The notes below the pieces were generated by a model that had not been told where the DNA came from, ran no database searches, and saw only the letters and a list, made by a program, of their open reading frames with translations. 64,000 nucleotides of DNA from Roseovarius aestuarii (GTDB lineage Bacteria > Pseudomonadota > Alphaproteobacteria > Rhodobacterales > Rhodobacteraceae), in NCBI GenBank assembly GCA_027214255.1, contig JAPWHL010000019.1:1-64000 (forward strand), written 5' to 3'. The first letter of the stretch is position 1, and each line of letters begins with the position of its first letter. This document shows positions 45,234 to 55,484 of this stretch, in pieces. The position numbers were made by a program, and so were the translations under genes.

Positions 45234-46954
45234 TGCGCAGTGTCCTGTGTCGCATCTGGCGTCTTACCATGCTCTCGGCCTCAGGGCCGGGGGCATGGAT
45301 CGGTTTGCTGCTTTTTGGTGTGGTGTTGGCCCTACAGTTCATAGATGTGTGGGTCGATGTTCAAATGATCGCTTGGTACAAGCGGTTCTATGATGCTTTG
45401 GAACAGGTCGATGCCGCCGCTGCCATACGCGAACTATGGGTGTTTGGTGGTATCGTCGCTATGTCGGCCGCGATTTTTCTGGTCAGTGACTATCTACGCA
45501 AACGCCTGCTGCTGCGCTGGCGCTCGCGCCTGACTGATAAAGCACTGGATACATGGACCGACGGGCACGCCTATTGGTTACTGCGTCCGGGTCTTTCACC
45601 TAAATCCGTGGACAACCCAGATCAACGTGTTGCGCAGGATTGCAATCGCTTTGTCGAGCTGTTTTTGCACGAAACTCTGGACGTTATCACACGCATCGTC
45701 GCGCTGTTTTCCTACATCGTTATCTTGTGGAACCTGTCGGATTTTGTTCTGACCCTCCCGGTCTTTGGCAACGATCTGGCTGTGCCTCATTATCTGGTAT
45801 GGCTCGCCTTTATATATGTCGCTATTTCCAGCGTGTTTACGCACCTTATGGGCAGACCTCTGAAATCTTTGGTATTCAGGCAGGAGAAACGCGAGGCAGA
45901 CTTTCGCTATGCTCTGATCCAATTGCGCGACAATGCCGCCGAGGTCGCATTCTCTAAGGGTGAGAGCGCCGAACGGCGGCGTCTTGCCAATCGTTTCGAC
46001 GGCATTCGTCAGAACTGGAATCGCCTGATTGGACGTGAGTTTCTGTTGGGGCTGTTCACAAGGCCCTATTACCAATCGATTTTGCGCGTGCCCCTGTTCT
46101 TTTCGCTACCCGCCTACTTTGCTGGCGCTGTTACTCTGGGCGGTCTGATGCAGTTGTCCGGTGCCTTTGGTCGGGTCACACAAACGCTAAGCTGGTTCAT
46201 TTTCTCTTACCGCAGCCTTGCCGAATTTGCAGCCGTTGCAGAACGATTGGACGATCTGTTTGCCAGCGCGCAAAACCCTGCGCCAATGCCCGACACGCCG
46301 ATGGCAATCCAGCGAAGCCATTCGGGCGACGATGTGCTGCGTGTAACCGATCTAGAGCTGTACACACCGCAAAACCGCGCACTCGCACCGGTCCAAGATT
46401 TCGCACTCGCTCCCGGAGGTCGTGTCTGGATACGCGGCCAGTCCGGGCAAGGCAAAAGCACGCTGCTGTCTGCCATCGCGGGGCTGTGGCCATATGGCAG
46501 GGGGCAGATCGAGGTACCTCAGGGCGACACCCTGTATCTGCCGCAGCGTCCGCATCTCTTTTCTGAAGGGCTCGCCGCTGCTGCCTGCTATCCGCACGAC
46601 CCTGCCACCATCCCCGAGGCGCGTCTGCGCGAGGTCCTGTCCTGTCTTGGCCTTGCGCATCGGTTAGAGAATCTGAACGTCACCGGGCCCGGCGCGCTTG
46701 AAGGGTTGTCGATGGGAGAACGCCAACGCCTTGCTCTGGCGCGCGTTCTGCTTTTGCGCCCCACCACTGTTGTTCTCGACGAAGCAACCAGCGCCCTTGA
46801 TGCAGCAGCCGAGGCACACGTTCTCACCCTGCTGCGCCGGGAACTGCCACAGGCAACCATCATCTGCGTTGCCCATAACGAACCATTCGCGCTTGCCCCT
46901 TTCGACATTTGGCAAGTTGGCGAACCCTATGAAACAGAAAGGAAGTCAGCATGA
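45233..46954 (+). CDS. ABC transporter with fused membrane and ATPase domains (SbmA/YddA type)
   Basis: A 573-residue half transporter. Residues 1-350 form the ABC_membrane_2 domain with six helices, and an ATPase domain follows with Walker A GQSGQGKST, signature LSMGERQRLALARVL and Walker B TVVLDEATSALD. The fold is of exporter type, yet relatives such as BacA/SbmA and Rv1819c import peptides or cobalamin. Its position directly after the haem receptor suggests transport of haem or a related iron compound across the inner membrane, by inference. It overlaps the receptor stop by one base. Confidence 0.83.
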   Translation: MRSVLCRIWRLTMLSASGPGAWIGLLLFGVVLALQFIDVWVDVQMIAWYKRFYDALEQVDAAAAIRELWVFGGIVAMSAAIFLVSDYLRKRLLLRWRSRLTDKALDTWTDGHAYWLLRPGLSPKSVDNPDQRVAQDCNRFVELFLHETLDVITRIVALFSYIVILWNLSDFVLTLPVFGNDLAVPHYLVWLAFIYVAISSVFTHLMGRPLKSLVFRQEKREADFRYALIQLRDNAAEVAFSKGESAERRRLANRFDGIRQNWNRLIGREFLLGLFTRPYYQSILRVPLFFSLPAYFAGAVTLGGLMQLSGAFGRVTQTLSWFIFSYRSLAEFAAVAERLDDLFASAQNPAPMPDTPMAIQRSHSGDDVLRVTDLELYTPQNRALAPVQDFALAPGGRVWIRGQSGQGKSTLLSAIAGLWPYGRGQIEVPQGDTLYLPQRPHLFSEGLAAAACYPHDPATIPEARLREVLSCLGLAHRLENLNVTGPGALEGLSMGERQRLALARVLLLRPTTVVLDEATSALDAAAEAHVLTLLRRELPQATIICVAHNEPFALAPFDIWQVGEPYETERKSA

Positions 46955-47682
46955 CCACCGACACCACACCACAGGCCGATCCGCAGGCCAATGATGCCCT
47001 AAAGGGCCGCTGGGCATTGAAGGACGTTCAGCCCGAAACAGTGCTTGATTTGCTGCCCGGCATGGACCGCGTGATGATTGCCATTCGCGGCGGCAACTTT
47101 ATACACGAACGGCTGGGAACCGTGGACAGCGTATCCTCCAATGACGGTAACATTGTCATCAAAGGCGCAGAGCAGGACATCACAGTGCCCGAAAACACAT
47201 TGCAAAGCGTTGTTCTGGATATCTCGACCGAAATGCGTGGCAAACTGTACCCAAGGCTGGAATTTCAGGGCGCAGATGGCACGCGCATAATGTCCGTGAC
47301 CGGGCTAGAGGGGATCAATCCATTCGACGCGGCATTGTCATCCCTCTCACGCAGCGCGATTGATCTTGCCCCCGTCCCGACACGCGGCGACGATCCAACG
47401 CCGGAAATTGCGCCTGATGATCCGGGCCTGACCTTTCTGTCGCAGTTCAGTGACAATAAAGACCCGGTGCAAATTCGCGCTCTGTGTGCCGACGCAGTTC
47501 AGCGTTGGGACGGCGTGATCGAAAAAATCGTACCCATGGGGGGACATATCAACGTCATGACCTCAGGATTCCACCTGCATCTGGCCGCAGGCGCAGTCGC
47601 ACACTGGGAGTCAGACGGCGGAATTCACCGCGCCATGGACGACTCAGGTCACCCCATCGGTCTTGAGGTGGTTGCACCATGA
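46951..47682 (+). CDS. haem-utilisation protein, HemS/ChuX-like fold (tentative)
   Basis: A 243-residue soluble protein. The region LLPGMDRVMIAIRGGNFIHE (about 36-55) and RLEFQGADGTRIMSVTGLEG (about 110-129) resemble one half of HemS/HmuS or the ChuX/HutX proteins, cytoplasmic haem carriers and degraders. It is shorter than HemS (about 340) and longer than HutX, so it probably has one such domain plus a partial second (MGGHINVMTSGFHLHLAAGA). It overlaps the ABC gene and the ChaN gene by 4 bases each. Confidence 0.55.
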   Translation: MTTDTTPQADPQANDALKGRWALKDVQPETVLDLLPGMDRVMIAIRGGNFIHERLGTVDSVSSNDGNIVIKGAEQDITVPENTLQSVVLDISTEMRGKLYPRLEFQGADGTRIMSVTGLEGINPFDAALSSLSRSAIDLAPVPTRGDDPTPEIAPDDPGLTFLSQFSDNKDPVQIRALCADAVQRWDGVIEKIVPMGGHINVMTSGFHLHLAAGAVAHWESDGGIHRAMDDSGHPIGLEVVAP

Positions 47683-48485
47683 ACGCTGGCGAATGGATCA
47701 CCCCCGGCACAGGCACCTCTCTAAGCCACGCCGAAGTCATCAAGCGGGCAAGTGCCGCACCCGCCGTTCTCTTGGGGGAAACCCATGACCGTGCAGACAT
47801 CCACCGCTGGCAAATGCATGTCGCTGCGGGAATTATGGCCCATCGGCGTGATATCGTACTCGGTTTTGAGATGTTCCCGGCCCGGCTTAACCCTGTTCTT
47901 GCGCAATGGATCGCGGGCGATTTGGACGAAGATACATTTCTGACCCGTGTGGAATGGACAACTGTCTGGAACTTCCCACCCGAACTGTACATGCCATTAT
48001 TCCGTTTCTGCCGAGATTTCGGAATTGAAATGATCGGTCTGAACTGTCGCCGTGGATTGGTCAGCGAAGTCGGCAAACTTGGCTGGGACGCCATAGACGC
48101 CCCGGCCCGCGAAGGCCTGACTCCATCGGCACCCGCAACTGCCGCTTATCGTCGTTTCCTGTTCAACATTACCGGTGGGGTGCGCGAAGGCCGCGAGGCG
48201 CAATCGGCTGATGATCCTGCTTTTGATCGTTTCGTACGGGCGCAACAGACATGGGACCGGGCCTTTGCCTGCCGCATCGCTGATCGCATCGCTGCGCCAG
48301 ATGCCCCGTTGGTGATCGGCATCATCGGTCGCGGACATCTGGAATTTCGCGGCGGCACGCCGTTCCAACTTGGTGATCTGGGCATCGACAATGCCGCAGT
48401 CCTATTGCCTGTTGATAAGGACGCGCCCCATTACCCAGATCAGGCAGACGCGTTGTGCTATATGCCAACACGCCTTCCGGGTTAA
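47679..48485 (+). CDS. ChaN family (haem-binding) protein
   Basis: A 268-residue protein of the ChaN/DUF399 family, shown by VLLGETHDRADIHRWQMHVA near residue 31, GFEMFPARLNPVLAQW and the C-terminal IGIIGRGHLEFRGGTPFQLG. Known ChaN proteins are lipoproteins that stack haem; this one has no lipoprotein or signal sequence, so it would be cytoplasmic. It is the last gene of the iron operon. A terminator lies about 45 bases downstream. Confidence 0.85.
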   Translation: MNAGEWITPGTGTSLSHAEVIKRASAAPAVLLGETHDRADIHRWQMHVAAGIMAHRRDIVLGFEMFPARLNPVLAQWIAGDLDEDTFLTRVEWTTVWNFPPELYMPLFRFCRDFGIEMIGLNCRRGLVSEVGKLGWDAIDAPAREGLTPSAPATAAYRRFLFNITGGVREGREAQSADDPAFDRFVRAQQTWDRAFACRIADRIAAPDAPLVIGIIGRGHLEFRGGTPFQLGDLGIDNAAVLLPVDKDAPHYPDQADALCYMPTRLPG

Positions 48486-48526
48486 GAGCCCCGGCAGGTA
48501 TCGCGGACCATCCCTTAGCCCGCTGT

Positions 48527-48575
48527 AAAAAAGCGCCCCGCCATGTATCCACAACGGATCAAAGGCGGAGCGCTT
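48527..48575 (-). terminator. intrinsic terminator of the siderophore-interacting protein gene
   Basis: On the minus strand a 12-bp stem (48575-48564 with 48542-48531, one mismatch) with a 21-base loop is followed by six T residues. It lies between convergent genes; the plus-strand side lacks a T tract. Confidence 0.75.
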
Positions 48576-48615
48576 GGCATTTCAATCACGTTCTGCAAAC
48601 CGACTTGTTCGGTTT

Positions 48616-49677
48616 CTATCTTTCATCGCGCTTTTCCATGTCTTCGTCTGTCCAATATGCAGCGCATTGAAATTCGCCTTTATCCAGCCCGTTATCGATT
48701 AAATAGCCGCGCGCGGCGATCACCTCTTTTCGCTCGGCAGCAAAGAAAACAAATCGATCTTGATTGGGAAGGATCGCATCCTGCAAGCTGCCCAGAGGCG
48801 TCGCGTCGCCGCCCCGTAACTTCCATTCAATCTGCACATCCCGAGGATGGGGCAGGTCCTGAATATCTCCGGCGTCCGGTACAAATAGTACCGCCGCGCC
48901 TTTGGTCGTCTCTGGCAGATCTTTTAGCATACGTGCAATCACCGGCACGGCGGTTTCGTCCCCGATTAGGCAAACCCAAGCCGCAGGCACGGCCCCTCGC
49001 CCTCCGCCGGGGCCCGTCACGGCCATCTGTGTTCCGACCGTCAAGGAACGGCACCATTCAGTGACCCGCCCGCCATCATGCAAGAACACATCGAACGCGA
49101 TGCGGGTTAATCCGTCCGGCTGGGTTTCAATTGAACGCGTGGTGTAAACCGGACGATGCCATGCCTTTGAGCCTCCGGGCCATTGGGTAATTCCAGCGTT
49201 ATCCAAATAGGGCCAGCCAGCCCCCTCTGGGCCGAACAGCAACCGAAAATGAAAACCGCCCTCGTCAAACCGCGCAAGGTCGGGCCCCTCGATGACAACC
49301 CGGGTATAAGATGGCGTCAGCGGGCGCACCTCGACCACAGTCGTCATGCTCATATTCGCCGGCTGGCTCGATACCGCTTTCGTGCTCCACTCTGGCGTCA
49401 AACCTGCCTCGGTCATCCGTTCAGCCACCAAATCGCGCAGCAATTGCAACGACGACGCCGATTCAGATGTTAGCTCCACCTGCGTTTGCACGGCTGTTCC
49501 CGACAGATTGATCTGTCCCAACCGAAACCGAATAGAAACGCCTTCGTCGCTGTCTTCGGCCTGCAAGCCGATCTGCTGGGCGAACGCACAAAACTGTTCG
49601 GCCACCATGTCATAAGGCGCGGAAACTTGGGCCCTGCTTGAAAGAGCCGCAGGTGTAATTGGGGATTGTTTAGTCAT
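48616..49677 (-). CDS. DUF2218-siderophore-interacting protein (FAD-dependent ferric reductase)
   Basis: A 353-residue fusion. Residues about 15-95 match DUF2218 (LQLLRDLVAERM near 75), and the rest is a siderophore-interacting protein: the flavin-binding barrel with YTRVVIEGPDLARF and RPVYTTRSIE, then an NAD(P)H-binding domain (VCLIGDETAVPVIARMLKDL) and the terminal FQCAAYWTDED. Such enzymes reduce ferric siderophores or haem iron. ATG 49677 (MTKQSP) was chosen over 49701. It faces the haem operon. Confidence 0.88.
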   Translation of the reverse strand: MTKQSPITPAALSSRAQVSAPYDMVAEQFCAFAQQIGLQAEDSDEGVSIRFRLGQINLSGTAVQTQVELTSESASSLQLLRDLVAERMTEAGLTPEWSTKAVSSQPANMSMTTVVEVRPLTPSYTRVVIEGPDLARFDEGGFHFRLLFGPEGAGWPYLDNAGITQWPGGSKAWHRPVYTTRSIETQPDGLTRIAFDVFLHDGGRVTEWCRSLTVGTQMAVTGPGGGRGAVPAAWVCLIGDETAVPVIARMLKDLPETTKGAAVLFVPDAGDIQDLPHPRDVQIEWKLRGGDATPLGSLQDAILPNQDRFVFFAAERKEVIAARGYLIDNGLDKGEFQCAAYWTDEDMEKRDER

Positions 49678-50124
49678 GTGAAACTCCGAACTCACGACCA
49701 TCGCCGCGCGTATGAGGGGCGTTGAGCCCGCTTTTTATGTGAAGGAAACATTGCCGAGGATTGACAGAGGCCATTCGCACGCGCGCATCCCAGAACAGAA
49801 GGCGTACGGCGCGAGAAATTGATCGCGGAATAGGAAAAACGGGCTCTGGGATCATGATACGTGTGCTGAAATCCATGCGGTACATTGTTCCGCTGGCACC
49901 AGGCTCGCTTGAACGCACTATATGCGAGTCTTTTAGTCGGGAAAAGGAGGTTTTCTGAACGAGCGCTCTGGTAGCTCAGGTTTTTCCCGAAACGCTTTCA
50001 CACGCAGAAAAAGACCCTGAGGCAACGGTTAACGTGATACACGTACCGACCATAAAACGTCGACATCAAGCGCCATGTAAGTATCGCCAGCCATCGGGAA
50101 AACCCACGGGCAGACAATCAAACG
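49678..50124. other. intergenic region with no supported gene
   Basis: About 450 bases upstream of the siderophore-interacting protein gene and downstream of the hydrolase gene. A plus-strand frame at 49761-49958 is too weak to call. I looked for a TGA-N9-TCA site and found none. An imperfect inverted repeat near 49976-50022 could end the transcript from the furoate operon. Confidence 0.5.
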
Positions 50125-50891
50125 CTATGCATGCGGCAAGTGTTGAATGGATTGCCACATCTTCAAAACCTGATCGGGATAGTCTTTGTAAAGATCATGC
50201 GTCGCACCGCTGACCAACTGCGCTTTCAATCGAGATGGCGCAACTGCCTTAACAACCACGTCCACTTGGGCAGTCGTCCCAAATGCGTCATCTGTGCCTT
50301 GAATAAGGCCCAGCGGGCATTTGATGTCCCCCAGAAGATCAAGAATAGACCACGTGATCATCTGCGGTGAAAGCCACAGATCAAGCCACGCGTCAAAGGC
50401 CTCTGTTACATTGTCGTGACGCCGCGCAAGAGCTGTGCGAAATACGATGTTGTCTCGCATGGTGGCAAGATCGCGAAGCCCCGCAAGCGTTTGGTCCTCT
50501 ATCATGCTATGAGGCGCTATGGCTGTAACCGAGCGGACCAGTTCAGGCCGAGTTGCTGCTGCAATCAGCGAGATACTCCCCCCGTCGCTATGGCCGACCA
50601 GATGGACAGGGCCAAGGGCCATACCTGTCAGAAACTCAGGCAGCACTTGCTGCGCTTCGACATGCAGATAATCCAGCGCCTTTCCCACCTTGCGCACGGG
50701 CGTGCGCCCACAGCCGGGACGCGAATAAGACACAAGCCGCAGGTCAGGCCGCTGCTGCGCGAACGCATCCATGACAGCACCCATTGAATCAACAGTGCCG
50801 AAACCATGGTGCAAAAACACCACCGTTTCAGCACTGTCCGGACCAATCGAAAGCACCTCAATCGGTCCGGTATCAACGTCCAGTATAAACT

Positions 50892-50895
<4 letters not shown>
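50125..50895 (-). CDS. alpha/beta hydrolase
   Basis: A 256-residue hydrolase. The nucleophile elbow is GHSDGGS (Ser near residue 98), the acid is in QGTDDAFG, and the histidine in GATHDLYKDYP completes the triad; the oxyanion region is VFLHHGFGTVDSM. It is the last gene of the 2-furoate operon and overlaps livF by 4 bases. Opening of the 5-oxo-dihydrofuroyl-CoA lactone, or release of furoate from esters, are possible roles; neither is shown. Confidence 0.83.
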
Positions 50896-51590
<695 letters not shown>

Positions 51591-51594
51591 TTGA

Positions 51595-52335
51595 TCACCC
51601 ATGTCCGAAATAGGCCGCTTGGACAGCGGGATTGGCGCGGACTTCGGCAGGAGAGCCGTCCGCGATTTTCTGGCCTTGATGCATGACAATGACATGGTCC
51701 GAAACCGACATAACGATCCCGATATCATGTTCAATCAGCAGGATGGAAACCGTGTCAGTCAGGCTTCTGATAAGCTCTTCGGTTTCATCGGTGTCGGCAT
51801 GGCTCATGCCCTGCGTGGGCTCGTCCAGCATCAACACCTTCGGCTCACAAGCCAGACACATGGCGATTTCAAGCCGACGCTGTTCACCATGGCTTAGGTA
51901 TCCGACCTGCTCATGCATCTTGCCTTGCAGCTCGAACCGCTCGATCAGTTCGTCAACCTTCTGCGCCGCACGCCCGGTACGGCGCAGCGGGCGAAAGGCA
52001 TGTGAAACCGGTTCCAGAATTTGCGCCGCCAGACGCAGGTTCTCGCGCACCGTCATTTCAAAGAACAAATTTGTAATCTGAAACGACCGTGCCAGCCCGA
52101 CTTGTTGCAGCTGCGCCGGGCCAAAGCGGGTGACATCCTTACCGTCCAGATACACCTTGCCCGAATTGGGCTTTAACGCACCTGAAATCAGGTTGAAAAG
52201 CGTGGTCTTGCCCGCGCCATTGGGCCCGATCAGCGTGGTAATCTCATGCGGTACGGCAGACAAGCTGATGCTATCGACAGCCTTTAGCCCACCAAAAGCA
52301 ATACTGAGGTCTGATGTTTGCAAAATGGGTTTCAT
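51595..52335 (-). CDS. livG: Liv-type ABC transporter ATP-binding protein (LivG)
   Basis: A 246-residue ATPase with Walker A GPNGAGKTT, the LivG-specific GLARSFQITNLF segment, signature LSHGEQRRLEIAM and Walker B VLMLDEPTQGMS. It pairs with LivF under the LivH/LivM channel. It overlaps livM by 4 bases. Related operons in other bacteria carry aromatic acids, which fits the furoate genes upstream. Confidence 0.92.
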   Translation of the reverse strand: MKPILQTSDLSIAFGGLKAVDSISLSAVPHEITTLIGPNGAGKTTLFNLISGALKPNSGKVYLDGKDVTRFGPAQLQQVGLARSFQITNLFFEMTVRENLRLAAQILEPVSHAFRPLRRTGRAAQKVDELIERFELQGKMHEQVGYLSHGEQRRLEIAMCLACEPKVLMLDEPTQGMSHADTDETEELIRSLTDTVSILLIEHDIGIVMSVSDHVIVMHQGQKIADGSPAEVRANPAVQAAYFGHG

Positions 52336-53360
52336 GAGTTTTCCCCGCTGGTTCTGTCACCTGAGGACGCCGAACTGGTCTCTGACTGTGTCAGGCGGCG
52401 CTCCAGCCACGGCTTCACAACGCCGACGACCCCCTTGGGCATGAACAAGATTGCGCCAATAAAGACGACGCCGATGGCGATCAGGTGATGCTCGGTATAG
52501 CTGCCGACGATGGATTTCAGAAAGGTCAGCAAAACAGCGCCGTACAACGCGCCAATCAATGTGCCGACCCCTCCAAGCACCACCATGATGACCGCATTCC
52601 CTGATGATGCAAAGAACATCAGTTCTGGCGAAACAAAACCGCGCAGCATGGGATAGAGAGCACCGGCAATCCCCGCGACCACCGCGGCAACGACATAGCA
52701 CACCATGCGTGGTGCCCACGTGTTGTAGCCCAAGAACGGCACCCGCTTTTCATTCGCCTTAAGGGCGATAACGACGCGCCCGAACGGTGTGGTAAACATA
52801 TAGGCCACCGCAGCATAAAGCGCGATCACGACGGCCAATGTCAGCATAAAGAATCCCGCCGGATTGCCCGCAGACACCGTCACAATGCCCAGAGGGATTT
52901 CCAGAACAGGCACACCGATCAATCCATCCGAGGCCCCCAGTTCGCGGGTATTATAGACAACTTTGGCCACGACCTGAGCCATGCCAAAGGTGATCAGCGC
53001 AAAATAGACACCGCGCACCCGGTTGGCGATCAGCCCGCCGAGGATCCCCGCAATCAGACTGGCCGTTGTGGCGGTGCCCATTGCCAGCCAAAATGATGGC
53101 ACTTCGCGCAGAACCAGTGCCGACACATAGGCACCGATCCCAAAGTAAAGCGCCTGCCCCAAGCTCAGCAAGCCACCGAAACCCAGCAGAATATCCACCG
53201 ACAAGGCCAGCCCGCCAAGGATCAATGCCTCGGTTCCAAGACGCAGATAGAACATGTCGTCCATAGCAACGGCCAACGCGACACAAATCAGCCCAACACC
53301 CATCAAGACTGCGAACAATACATGGTTCGCACGCATGGAAATATCTAACCGGTCATGCAT
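52332..53360 (-). CDS. livM: Liv-type ABC transporter permease (LivM)
   Basis: A 342-residue permease with about 9-10 helices and the LivM segments LLGFGGLLSLGQALYFGIGA and GLIANRVRGVYFALITFGMA. ATG 53360 follows GGGAGGATT and overlaps the livH stop by 8 bases. With LivH it forms the membrane channel of the importer. Confidence 0.92.
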   Translation of the reverse strand: MHDRLDISMRANHVLFAVLMGVGLICVALAVAMDDMFYLRLGTEALILGGLALSVDILLGFGGLLSLGQALYFGIGAYVSALVLREVPSFWLAMGTATTASLIAGILGGLIANRVRGVYFALITFGMAQVVAKVVYNTRELGASDGLIGVPVLEIPLGIVTVSAGNPAGFFMLTLAVVIALYAAVAYMFTTPFGRVVIALKANEKRVPFLGYNTWAPRMVCYVVAAVVAGIAGALYPMLRGFVSPELMFFASSGNAVIMVVLGGVGTLIGALYGAVLLTFLKSIVGSYTEHHLIAIGVVFIGAILFMPKGVVGVVKPWLERRLTQSETSSASSGDRTSGENS

Positions 53361-54237
53361 GGCCAATCCTCCCAAACAGGCCCTGAGGACGGAACATCAA
53401 GACAAGAACCATGACACCGAACACGATGGGGTCTGCCCAGACTGGTGAGATGACAAGGCTTGATATGGCCTGCACCTGCGTCAGGAAAATCCCCGCGATG
53501 ACAGCGCCCCAGATCGAGCCAAGCCCCCCGACGATCACCACCGTAAAGGCCAACAAAATGAAATCTCGCCCCATGGTTGGAAACACCGAATAGATCGGTG
53601 CCAGCAACACACCCGCCAGCCCCGCCAGCGCCACGCCAAAGGCGAATGTCCCGGAATATACCCAGCCCACGCGCACACCAAGACTGGCCGCCATGTTGCG
53701 GTCATAAGCAGCAGCACGCACAATCGCACCCAACCGCGTTCGATAGACCACAAAGGCCACTGCCAAGATCACCACCGCCCCAAAACAGATCAGGAACACA
53801 CGATATGTGGGGATCACGATGCCCAAAAGGTCCGTCGCCCCCGGCAATGGATTTTCGGGGCGATGGGTGTTTGGCCCAAACAGGATTTTCAACACGTCTT
53901 CGATGATCAAACCCAAGCCGAATGTAACCAGCAGGGTCGACACATGCCGGTCCGCCCCGTCATAGACGCGCCGGACCAGAAACCGTTCGGTGATGACCCC
54001 CAAGGGGATCATCAAGAGGGGCACAAGCGCAATCAGCACCCAATAATTGATGCCTGTAAGGCTTAACGCCAGAGCAACAAAGGCACCGATGGCATAAAAT
54101 TCTCCATGGCTCATGTTGATGACGTCAAGCAGCCCAAAGATGATTGTCAGACCCAGCGCGACAAGGATCACAGAGATCCCCAGCGCCAGACCATTCAACA
54201 TCTGCGGAGCCAAGACATAATGCAGATAGGCTTCCAT
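53353..54237 (-). CDS. livH: Liv-type ABC transporter permease (LivH)
   Basis: A 294-residue permease with about eight helices, containing the family stretches LTIIFGLLDVINMSHGEFYA and AAAYDRNMAASLGVRVGWVY. It lies 24 bases after the binding-protein gene and overlaps livM. The layout LivK-H-M-G-F is the standard one. Confidence 0.92.
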   Translation of the reverse strand: MEAYLHYVLAPQMLNGLALGISVILVALGLTIIFGLLDVINMSHGEFYAIGAFVALALSLTGINYWVLIALVPLLMIPLGVITERFLVRRVYDGADRHVSTLLVTFGLGLIIEDVLKILFGPNTHRPENPLPGATDLLGIVIPTYRVFLICFGAVVILAVAFVVYRTRLGAIVRAAAYDRNMAASLGVRVGWVYSGTFAFGVALAGLAGVLLAPIYSVFPTMGRDFILLAFTVVIVGGLGSIWGAVIAGIFLTQVQAISSLVISPVWADPIVFGVMVLVLMFRPQGLFGRIGHA

Positions 54238-54261
54238 GCGTTTCTCCCCCGCCGTTGCGTT

Positions 54262-55434
54262 TTAGAAACGATCACATGTGTCGGCACCGATGGCGGCTTC
54301 ACCGTCGATCCGATTTGCAATTGTGAATGCGCCGTCTTTGATCTGGACCACATACATCGGCTGAATCGCCTGATGATCGCCTGCGCGGATGGTTTTCTTG
54401 CCCTGGGGGGTATCCCATTCCATGCCTTCCAGCGCAGTGCGTACAGCGTCTGTGCCGGTCCCGCCTGCCGCCTCAACCGCCTGTTTGTAGGCAAACAGAA
54501 TACCATAACTATCCGCGCCATACAGATCCGGGTCAGCGCCGTTGCGTGTGTTGAACGCCTCGACGAACGCCTTGTTTTCGGGGGTATCAATCAGCGTCGA
54601 ATACCCGACCCCGGTGATAAAGCCTTCTGCCGCCGCACCGATGGCTTTGATGTTCTGGCTAGTCACAGTACCGGACGCGCCAAGGATCGTCAGACCGTCC
54701 CGGATGCCAAAGTCCTGCATCTGTGTGAACAGGCGCACTGTGTCGTTCCCCGCCACCGATGTATAAAGGACTTCGGGACCAGCCGCGCGGATATGGCCAA
54801 AGTACTGGCTGTAATCCTTGGCATCCAATGGCGCATACACCTCACCCGTGGAATTTGCACCCACAGCCTCGGCGTTGCCTTTGAAGGCGGCAACCGTCGA
54901 GCGGCCCATCTCATAGTCAGGACCAAGATAATACACCTTGGCGCCCGGCTTTTCCTGTGTCAGCCATGCGGCGAGTGCCGCCGATTGCTGCCCTGCGCGG
55001 GCATTGACGCGAAACACGTTTGGCGAACATTTTTCACCTGTAATCGCATCCGAAAACGACACTGTCGTCGCGATCAACTTGTCTGCACGCTCGGCCACCT
55101 GCCCGACGGCCAAAGTTGCACCCGAATTGACCGTACCAGTGAGAAAATCAACATTCTCTGACGTCAGCAGCTTTTCTGCCTTTTGAACGGCAATGGCGGG
55201 GTTTGCTTCGCTGTCCTCATAGACCAGCTCGATCTGGCGGCCCATAATTCCGCCCGCGCTGTTGATTTCTTCAGTGGCCATCTCAAGCCCCCAAGTGACC
55301 TGCTGACCGATACCTGCATAGGTGCCGGAAATCGGCGTCAGGACGCCGATCCGGATCGGACCATCCTGTGCCGAAGCCGAGCCTGCAATCAGCGCAGCCA
55401 TCGCAACGCTTGCTCCCAGTTTTTTAAGTGTCAT
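54262..55434 (-). CDS. livK: Liv-type ABC substrate-binding protein
   Basis: A 390-residue periplasmic binding protein. The signal peptide (residues 1-23) ends at GSASA-QDG; the mature start IRIGVLTPISGTYAGIGQQV is typical of Peripla_BP_6. The two Cys residues of the ligand lobe (EKCSPNVFRVNARAGQQSAA and the terminal CDRF) are noteworthy. ATG 55434 follows GGGAGGAAA. Given the operon, its ligand may be 2-furoate or a related aromatic acid. Confidence 0.88.
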   Translation of the reverse strand: MTLKKLGASVAMAALIAGSASAQDGPIRIGVLTPISGTYAGIGQQVTWGLEMATEEINSAGGIMGRQIELVYEDSEANPAIAVQKAEKLLTSENVDFLTGTVNSGATLAVGQVAERADKLIATTVSFSDAITGEKCSPNVFRVNARAGQQSAALAAWLTQEKPGAKVYYLGPDYEMGRSTVAAFKGNAEAVGANSTGEVYAPLDAKDYSQYFGHIRAAGPEVLYTSVAGNDTVRLFTQMQDFGIRDGLTILGASGTVTSQNIKAIGAAAEGFITGVGYSTLIDTPENKAFVEAFNTRNGADPDLYGADSYGILFAYKQAVEAAGGTGTDAVRTALEGMEWDTPQGKKTIRAGDHQAIQPMYVVQIKDGAFTIANRIDGEAAIGADTCDRF

Positions 55435-55484
55435 GGTCTTTCCTCCCATTTTACTTCCTCCCGTAGTTTCAAGGTATTGACAGA

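Noticed and set aside
49761-49958. 65-residue plus-strand frame upstream of the siderophore-interacting protein gene
   Set aside because: No ribosome binding site or family pattern, and it does not resemble HemP or other small iron proteins.
54106-55161. 351-residue plus-strand open frame opposite the livK/livH genes
   Set aside because: It crosses two well-supported minus-strand genes and has no family pattern.
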